The notes below the pieces were generated by a model, which saw only the letters and a program-made list of their open reading frames with translations, was not told the DNA's origin and did no database searches. A DNA stretch of 6,162 bases from NCBI GenBank assembly GCA_016926595.1, contig JAFGOG010000116.1, positions 1 to 6,162 of the forward strand, given 5' to 3'. The stretch is from Anaerolineae bacterium (GTDB lineage Bacteria > Chloroflexota > Anaerolineae > JAAYZQ01). The position numbers and the translations under genes were made by a program. This document shows positions 1 to 4,452 of the stretch, piece by piece. Within the stretch, counting starts at the first letter, position 1. The number at the start of each line of letters is the position of its first letter.

Positions 1-1
1 G

Positions 2-172
2 GCGCAGTTGAGCGAGGACGTGGGCATCCCGACGCTGCCGGAGATGGGGATTCCGGAGGCGGACATCCCGATGCTGGCCGAGCTGGCGTACAACGACCCG
101 CAGACGATGGGCAACCCACGCGACATTGACGTGAAGGGCTACGAAAAGATCTACCGGAGCTGCTTCAGCTAG
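2..172 (+). CDS. Iron-containing alcohol dehydrogenase, C-terminal fragment (5' end outside window)
   Basis: The last 56 codons of a gene that enters from the left edge and ends at TAG 170-172. The peptide reads LSEDVGIPTLPEMGIPEADI, then a short helix, then NDPQTMGNPRDIDVKGYEKI and a final YRSCFS. This is the usual ending of group III Fe-dependent alcohol dehydrogenases (FucO / AdhB / 1,3-propanediol dehydrogenase type): a DVGIP segment, a G(I/V)xxxDIPxLA helix, a GNPR turn and a terminal helix with a Y-x-x-IY pattern. These cytoplasmic enzymes interconvert alcohols and aldehydes with NAD(P)H. The metal-binding His/Asp residues and the nucleotide-binding domain lie upstream, outside the window, so the substrate and exact subfamily cannot be judged. 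The gene is convergent with the ABC importer operon and separated from it by the palindrome at 205-253. Confidence 0.85.
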   Translation, partial: AQLSEDVGIPTLPEMGIPEADIPMLAELAYNDPQTMGNPRDIDVKGYEKIYRSCFS

Positions 173-204
173 TGTGATATAGAGGGACAGTATCCTCTCA
201 ATAA

Positions 205-260
205 CGTGGGGGACGGTAGGGTGGATTGGCAATCCGCCCTACCGTCCCCCACGATTTTTT
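205..260. terminator. Strong palindromic hairpin with T-run, likely (bi)directional terminator between convergent genes
   Basis: A 17-bp perfect inverted repeat (205-221 with 237-253) continues inward through a G-T wobble (222/236) and five more pairs (223-227 with 231-235), giving a 23-bp stem around a 3-nt GGC loop. On the plus strand it is followed at once by A and six T (255-260), a canonical intrinsic terminator for the alcohol dehydrogenase gene. Read on the minus strand it is followed by TTATT, a weaker T-rich tract, so it may also end the ABC operon, whose last stop is at 266. The stem is much longer than a terminator needs, so it may be a copy of a dispersed palindromic repeat used as a terminator. 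Confidence 0.8.
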
Positions 261-265
261 GCGCC

Positions 266-1309
266 TCAGCCGAGCAAGTGACAGGCTGCATGGTGGCCTT
301 TGCCGACGGTGACGAAGGCAGGCTCCTGTTCCTGGCAGATGGCCCCGATCTTGGCAAAGCAGCGCGTGTGGAACCGGCAACCCGTGGGCGGATTAAGCGG
401 GCTGGGCACGGTTCCTTCCAGGATGATCCGTTCCCGGCGGGCTTCCCTGTCCACCACCGGCACGGCAGCCACGAGCGCCTGGGTGTAGGGGTGGGCGGGC
501 CGGGCGAACACCATATCCGTGGGCCCCTCTTCGACGATCTTGCCCAGGTACATGATCGCCACACGGTCGCTCACATAGTGGACTACGCTCAGGTCATGGG
601 CGATGAACAGGTAGGTCAGGTCAAACTCTTCCTGGAGCTCGGCCAGCAGGTTGATGACCTGGGCCTGGATCGACACGTCAAGGGCCGAGACCGGCTCGTC
701 GCAGACGATGAAGCGGGGATGCATGGCGAGCGCACGGGCGATGCCGATGCGCTGGCGCTGGCCGCCGCTGAACTGGTGGGGGTAGGCGTCCATACGTTGC
801 TCGGGGATCCCCACCCTGCGCAGCAGGCCGGCGACCTCGGCTTCAATCTCGAGGGGATCGCTCAGCCCGCGGTTCCTGAGCGGCACCGACACGATCTGCC
901 GCACCGTCTTGCGCGGATTTAGCGACGAGTAGGGATTCTGAAAGATCAGTTGGGTGGTCTGGTAAAAACTCGAGCGGGAGAAAGGCTTGCCGTCGGGTAC
1001 CGACAATCCCTCGTCAAACAGGATCGCCTCCCCGTGGGCCGTGCCATTGTCGAGAGACATCCCCCGGAACAGGACCTGGCCGGCTGTTGGCTCGTAGAGC
1101 CGGGTAAGCACCCGGCCCAGCGTCGTCTTGCCGCAGCCTGATTCTCCCACCAGGCCTACTGTCTGGCCGGGAAAAATTTGTAAATCCACGCCATCTACGG
1201 CCTTGACCCACTCGTCCTTGCGCCTGGTCAGCAGCTTGACGAGCAGGCTGTGGTGGATGGGAAAATGCATCTTGATCCCGCGTGCTTCGACCAACGGTTG
1301 TGTCGGCAC
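266..1309 (-). CDS. Peptide-type ABC importer ATPase, DppF/OppF-like
   Basis: Second nucleotide-binding subunit of the importer, 347 aa, acting at the cytoplasmic face to hydrolyse ATP. Visible motifs: Walker A GESGCGKT (55-62), Q-loop IFQNPYSSLNPRK (Gln124), signature SGGQRQR (181-187), Walker B FIVCDEP (200-206, catalytic Glu205), D-loop SALD (208-211) and switch His238. A C-terminal oligo_HPY extension has HPYTQAL (273-279), SPLNPPTGC (303-311) and four cysteines (311, 317, 325, 343). SPLNPP and SLNPRK are typical of the F-type ATPase. The start is GTG at 1309, with AGGGAGGG (1315-1322) 5 nt upstream. The open frame reaches 1438, but that would overlap the preceding ATPase gene by over 100 nt and adds 43 residues unlike the family. 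The Walker A to Q-loop interval is about 18 residues longer than in E. coli DppF. It is the last gene of the operon and ends in TGA. Confidence 0.95.
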   Translation of the reverse strand: MPTQPLVEARGIKMHFPIHHSLLVKLLTRRKDEWVKAVDGVDLQIFPGQTVGLVGESGCGKTTLGRVLTRLYEPTAGQVLFRGMSLDNGTAHGEAILFDEGLSVPDGKPFSRSSFYQTTQLIFQNPYSSLNPRKTVRQIVSVPLRNRGLSDPLEIEAEVAGLLRRVGIPEQRMDAYPHQFSGGQRQRIGIARALAMHPRFIVCDEPVSALDVSIQAQVINLLAELQEEFDLTYLFIAHDLSVVHYVSDRVAIMYLGKIVEEGPTDMVFARPAHPYTQALVAAVPVVDREARRERIILEGTVPSPLNPPTGCRFHTRCFAKIGAICQEQEPAFVTVGKGHHAACHLLG

Positions 1310-1314
1310 CCTGA

Positions 1315-1322
1315 CCCTCCCT
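1315..1322 (-). promoter_or_regulatory. Shine-Dalgarno of the DppF-like gene (decides the GTG start)
   Basis: AGGGAGGG lies 5 nt before GTG 1309-1307, in the 17-nt gap after the TGA of the upstream ATPase gene. It supports the short start over the upstream ATG at 1438. Confidence 0.75.
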
Positions 1323-1326
1323 GTCT

Positions 1327-2358
1327 TCAGTACAGCAGGCAGCGAACCCGGCGCCCGTCGGGCAGTGTCTTGAGCGGTGGGGCCTGGCCCGTGGCGCATT
1401 CCGGCATGGCGTCGGTGCACCGGGGTGAGAAGGAGCAACCCGGCGGCAGGTGCGCCAGGTCGGGCACCAGGCCGGGGATGGGCAAGATCTTGTCTCGCTG
1501 TGCCCGGATCTTGGGCAGACAGGCCAGCAACCCACGTGTGTAGGGATGCATCGGGTCCTCGATGATCTGGCTGGCGGTGCCCCTTTCCATTAGTTGCCCG
1601 GCATACATGACGAGAATCGTGTCGCAGAACTCGGCTACCAGCCCCAGGTTGTGTGTCACCAGGACAATGGCCGTGCCGTGCGCGGCATTGATCTCATCGA
1701 GGAGGGCCATGATCTGCGCCTGGATGGTCACGTCGAGGGCTGTCGTCGGCTCGTCGGCGAGCAGGACCTGGGGCTCACACGCCAGGGCGATGGCGGTCAG
1801 GGCACGCTGCTGCATGCCGCCGCTGAACTGGTGCGGGTAGCGGCGCGCATTCTGATCTGGCACCGGGATGCCCACGTCGGCCATCGCCTGCCACACGCGC
1901 TCGTTCTCGGCGGCTCTCCGCCCCCTGTCCAGGAAGCGCGGCAGCCAGCCGGTGGGCGACGGTACGGTGTGGTGGATGCGCAGCGACTCGCGAATCTGGT
2001 CTCCGACGCGAAAAGCCGGGTTCAGTGTCGTCATGGGGTCCTGAAAGATCATGGCGATGTCCTTGCCGCGCAGGGCGCGCATCTCGCGCTCTGACTTGGC
2101 GCCCAGGCCCTCGCCGCGAAACCGGACGGTGCCCTGAACGATCCGGCCTGGAGGCGGCACCAGCCTCAGGATCGAGAGCAGCGTCACGCTCTTGCCGGAG
2201 CCCGATTCGCCGACGATGCCCAGCTTTTCACGCTGGCGCAGCCGGAAAGTGAGGCCGTCCACGGCCCGCACCAGCCCGCGCCGGGTCGGAAAGACTGTGG
2301 TCAAGTCGTCGAGCTCCAGCAGCACCGCCGGGTCCTTTGTGCCGGTCTCTTGTTCCAC
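1327..2358 (-). CDS. Peptide-type ABC importer ATPase, DppD/OppD-like
   Basis: First nucleotide-binding subunit, 343 aa from the chosen start. Visible motifs: Walker A GESGSGKS (50-57), Q-loop MIFQDPMTTLNP (Gln106), signature SGGMQQR (179-185), Walker B VLLADEP (198-204, Glu203), D-loop TALD (206-209) and switch His236. The C-terminal oligo_HPY region has HPYTRGLLACLP (271-282), LPGxVP-like IPGLVP and four cysteines (308, 314, 321, 340). GESGSGKS, FQDPMT and SGGM are typical of the D-type subunit, which pairs with the F-type. I chose GTG 2358, 8 nt after AGGAAGG (2367-2373). The in-frame GTG at 2367 adds three residues, but the Shine-Dalgarno would then touch the start codon. Q-loop to signature is about 14 residues longer than in E. 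coli DppD, owing to a Pro/Arg-rich piece near 131-149. The gene begins 13 nt after the DppC-like stop and ends in TGA. Confidence 0.95.
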   Translation of the reverse strand: MEQETGTKDPAVLLELDDLTTVFPTRRGLVRAVDGLTFRLRQREKLGIVGESGSGKSVTLLSILRLVPPPGRIVQGTVRFRGEGLGAKSEREMRALRGKDIAMIFQDPMTTLNPAFRVGDQIRESLRIHHTVPSPTGWLPRFLDRGRRAAENERVWQAMADVGIPVPDQNARRYPHQFSGGMQQRALTAIALACEPQVLLADEPTTALDVTIQAQIMALLDEINAAHGTAIVLVTHNLGLVAEFCDTILVMYAGQLMERGTASQIIEDPMHPYTRGLLACLPKIRAQRDKILPIPGLVPDLAHLPPGCSFSPRCTDAMPECATGQAPPLKTLPDGRRVRCLLY

Positions 2359-2366
2359 AGCGCACA

Positions 2367-2373
2367 CCTTCCT
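2367..2373 (-). promoter_or_regulatory. Shine-Dalgarno of the DppD-like gene, overlapping the DppC-like stop
   Basis: AGGAAGG shares its first two bases with the TAG stop (2372-2374) of the upstream permease gene and lies 8 nt before GTG 2358. This arrangement suggests coupled translation and favours 2358 over the GTG at 2367. Confidence 0.65.
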
Positions 2374-3307
2374 ACTCTACCTTTAGCCGGGGATCGAGAA
2401 TGTCCCGCAGGCCTTCACCAAAGAGGTTGATCGACAGCACCAGGATCAAGATGGCGATGCCGGGCAGGGTGGATACCCACCAGGCGGTGAGCATATAGTC
2501 TCGGCCTGAGGCGACCATCGACCCCCAAGCAGGCGTGGGAGGCTGGATGCCGAGGCCGAGGAAGCTGAGGCTGGCTTCCATGATGATCATAAAGCCCATG
2601 CGCAGCGTGCCCAGGACAAAGACCGACTGGATGATGTTGGGCAGGATCTCGCTGCCGATGATGACCAGGTTCGACTGGCCCACCACCTTGGCCGCCTCCA
2701 CGTACTCTTTGGGCTTTTCGGCAAACATTTCGCCGCGCACCAGGCGAAAGAACTCGACCCAGCCCTTGAAGGTGAGCGCCAGGATCAGATTCCAGAAGCC
2801 GGGCCCGAGGAAGGCCATCATGCCGATCGCAAAGATGAGGAACGGAAACGCCAGCAGCAGGTCGGCAAAGCGCGACAGGACCTGGTCGAGCAGGCCGCGA
2901 TAGTAGCCAGCCAGCGCCCCGAGGCCGGTGCCCACTGCCACCGAGATGCCGACGGATAGGAACCCGACCAGCAGCGAGATGCGCGATCCGTAGATGATGC
3001 GGGTGAGCAGGTCACGGCCCTGGTCGTCGGTGCCCAGCAAGTACTCGGGATTGCTGCCTTCTTGCCAGGCAGGGGGCCGCAGGCGCACGCGCAGGTTGCC
3101 GAGCGTCGGGTCGTGGGGCGAGATCTGGGCGGCAAAGATGGCCGCGAGGAGGTAGAGCACGACCACGATCCCGCCCAGCAGGGCCAGGGGCCGGGTACGC
3201 AGCTCGAGCCAGAACTCGCGCAGGTTGCCACGCAGCAGCCTGAGGCGGATGCGCCATAGATAGGCTCTACGGGAAATGGCCGTCTGCACCGGGGTCATCA
3301 CTCCCAT
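2372..3307 (-). CDS. Peptide-type ABC importer permease, DppC/OppC-like
   Basis: Inner-membrane permease subunit, 311 aa, the usual length for the DppC group. A basic cytoplasmic N-terminus (about 1-38, rich in Arg) leads into the first membrane segment (about 41-60). The family motif LLGTDDQGRD (90-99) follows, then membrane segments near 111-135, 150-168, 228-247 and 281-297, with a further hydrophobic stretch near 171-190. The EAA loop that docks on the ATPases is EYVEAAKVVGQ (201-211) with ILPN (221-224) at its end. ASLSFLGLGIQPPTPAWGSM (245-264) and the closing LRDILDPRLK (300-309) are diagnostic of DppC rather than DppB. The start is ATG 3307, with GGAGG (3314-3318) 6 nt upstream; a second in-frame ATG lies three codons later. 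The gap after the DppB-like stop is 21 nt. It ends in TAG. Confidence 0.96.
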   Translation of the reverse strand: MGVMTPVQTAISRRAYLWRIRLRLLRGNLREFWLELRTRPLALLGGIVVVLYLLAAIFAAQISPHDPTLGNLRVRLRPPAWQEGSNPEYLLGTDDQGRDLLTRIIYGSRISLLVGFLSVGISVAVGTGLGALAGYYRGLLDQVLSRFADLLLAFPFLIFAIGMMAFLGPGFWNLILALTFKGWVEFFRLVRGEMFAEKPKEYVEAAKVVGQSNLVIIGSEILPNIIQSVFVLGTLRMGFMIIMEASLSFLGLGIQPPTPAWGSMVASGRDYMLTAWWVSTLPGIAILILVLSINLFGEGLRDILDPRLKVE

Positions 3308-3313
3308 CCTTTT

Positions 3314-3318
3314 CCTCC
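3314..3318 (-). promoter_or_regulatory. Shine-Dalgarno of the DppC-like gene
   Basis: GGAGG lies 6 nt before ATG 3307-3305. It supports this ATG over the nearby in-frame ATG three codons downstream. Confidence 0.7.
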
Positions 3319-3328
3319 ACGAATCCGG

Positions 3329-4339
3329 CTACATCTCGATCTTGGGGTTCAGGTAGGTATACAGCACGTCGACGACCAGGTTGGCGATGACAAAGGTGAA
3401 AGCATAGATCATGACCGAACCCTGCACCAGCGGAAAGTCACGCTCAAAGATGGCCTTCACTACCATCCGCCCCAATCCGGGCCAGCTAAAGACCGTCTCT
3501 ACGATCATGTTGCCGCCGAGCAGCGTGCCGATCTGCAGTCCGACCACGGTCACGGTGGGGATCAGGGCGTTGCGCAGGGCGTGTTTCATCACCACCAGCG
3601 ATTCCATCTGGCCCTTGGCGCGCGCCAGCGTGATATAATCCTGGCGCAAGATCTCGACCATGCTCGAGCGCAGCACGCGCGCGACGACGGCCGCCACGGC
3701 CGCACCCAGTGTGATCGAAGGGAGCACCAGGTGCTTGAGGCTGCTGACCAGCGCGGGCCCGTTGCGCGTCAGGATGCTGTCGACGACGTAAAAACCGGTC
3801 ACATAGTCCAGAGGCACGCCAAAGGTGAGGCGCCCCTGCACGGGCAGCCAGTGCAGGCGCACCGCGAAGAACAGGATGAGGATGATGCCGAGCCAGAAGG
3901 CGGGCATGGAGGTGCCGAGGAAGGCAGCCCCCATGCTGAATTGGTCTAGCAGCGAGTGCTGTCGCACTGCGGAAACGATGCCAATGGGGATGGCGACGAT
4001 CAAGGAGAAGAGGAGCGCACCCGCCGCCAGCTCGATCGTCGCCGGCAGCCGCTCGGCGATGAGCTCACTGACAGGCCGCTTTTGCGTGTAGGAGTAGCCC
4101 AGGTCACCGCGCACCGCATCCTTGAGAAAGAGCCAGAGCTGGACGTGGAGCGGCTCGTCCAGGTGGAACTCGCTCCGCAACTGCTCCATCTCGCCGACAC
4201 CGACCGCCCCACCCTGGCCCATCATAATGTCCACCGGATCGCCCGGGGTGAGGCGCATAAAGAGAAAGACGACGATGGCTACGCCGAACATGATCGGTAC
4301 CGTGATCAGCAGACGCTCGATGATCCTGACGGCTCTCAC
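3329..4339 (-). CDS. Peptide-type ABC importer permease, DppB/OppB-like
   Basis: Inner-membrane permease subunit, 336 aa, usual for the DppB group; it forms the translocation pore with the DppC-like partner. The first membrane segment (about 9-28, LLITVPIMFGVAIVVFLFMR) is followed by TPGDP (31-35), the FHLDEPLHVQ region (58-67) and RGDLGYSY (77-84), all family hallmarks. More membrane segments lie near 100-123, 135-159, 203-221, 259-282 and 306-328. The EAA loop is DYITLARAKGQ (234-244), followed by HALRNALIPTVT (253-264). ETVFSWPGLG (281-290) and the terminal YLNPKI (329-334) are also typical. Start is GTG 4339, with GGGAGGG (4347-4353) 7 nt upstream. The gene follows the binding-protein gene after a 113-nt gap holding an inverted heptamer array, and ends in TAG. 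Confidence 0.96.
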   Translation of the reverse strand: MRAVRIIERLLITVPIMFGVAIVVFLFMRLTPGDPVDIMMGQGGAVGVGEMEQLRSEFHLDEPLHVQLWLFLKDAVRGDLGYSYTQKRPVSELIAERLPATIELAAGALLFSLIVAIPIGIVSAVRQHSLLDQFSMGAAFLGTSMPAFWLGIILILFFAVRLHWLPVQGRLTFGVPLDYVTGFYVVDSILTRNGPALVSSLKHLVLPSITLGAAVAAVVARVLRSSMVEILRQDYITLARAKGQMESLVVMKHALRNALIPTVTVVGLQIGTLLGGNMIVETVFSWPGLGRMVVKAIFERDFPLVQGSVMIYAFTFVIANLVVDVLYTYLNPKIEM

Positions 4340-4346
4340 GGCCTTT

Positions 4347-4353
4347 CCCTCCC
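4347..4353 (-). promoter_or_regulatory. Shine-Dalgarno of the DppB-like gene, 4 nt beyond the repeat array
   Basis: GGGAGGG lies 7 nt before GTG 4339-4337 and supports this non-ATG start. Its upstream edge is only 4 nt from the predicted hairpin of the heptamer array (base at 4358), so folding there could influence ribosome access. Confidence 0.7.
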
Positions 4354-4357
4354 GTCA

Positions 4358-4438
4358 CGTGATACGTGATGCGTGATACGTGATCTGCAGGTCACGCATC
4401 ACGCATCACTCGTCACGCACTATGTATCACGCATCGAA
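4358..4438. repeat. Array of 7-bp units arranged as an inverted repeat, in the gap between binding-protein and permease genes
   Basis: On the plus strand, four units CGTGATA, CGTGATG, CGTGATA, CGTGATC fill 4358-4385 without spacing. After a short centre the same motif continues in the other orientation in 7-bp steps: GGTCACG (4390), CATCACG (4397), CATCACT (4404), CGTCACG (4411), CACTATG (4418, degenerate), TATCACG (4425) and a partial CATCG. The halves form an imperfect palindrome. 4366-4384 pairs with 4391-4409 (17 of 19 Watson-Crick, one G-T wobble, one A-C mismatch) around CTGCAG, and 4358-4362 pairs with 4413-4417. In the operon mRNA this would be a long hairpin with no T-run after it. 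It is better read as an intercistronic stem (RNA stabilisation or partial attenuation) or a dispersed repeat than as a full terminator. Confidence 0.85.
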
Positions 4439-4452
4439 CAAAAGCCAACGAT

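Noticed and set aside
181..198. Small inverted repeat AGAGG...CCTCT just before the large palindrome
   Set aside because: Only a 5-bp stem with an 8-nt loop and no T-run; this is within what chance gives, so it is not annotated as a second terminator.
206..922. 238-codon plus-strand open frame over the DppF-like gene
   Set aside because: Antisense to a gene with all ABC ATPase motifs. It starts inside the palindrome, its protein resembles no family I know, and long antisense frames are expected at this GC content.
1310..1438. Upstream extension of the DppF-like gene to ATG 1438
   Set aside because: It would overlap the DppD-like gene by over 100 nt. The extra 43 residues are Arg/Pro-rich with no family similarity, and a good Shine-Dalgarno precedes GTG 1309.
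4358..4438. Heptamer array considered as a CRISPR array or a rho-independent terminator
   Set aside because: The units are 7 bp and contiguous with no spacers, so it is not CRISPR. No T-run follows the stem on either strand, and the downstream permease genes are clearly part of the same system.
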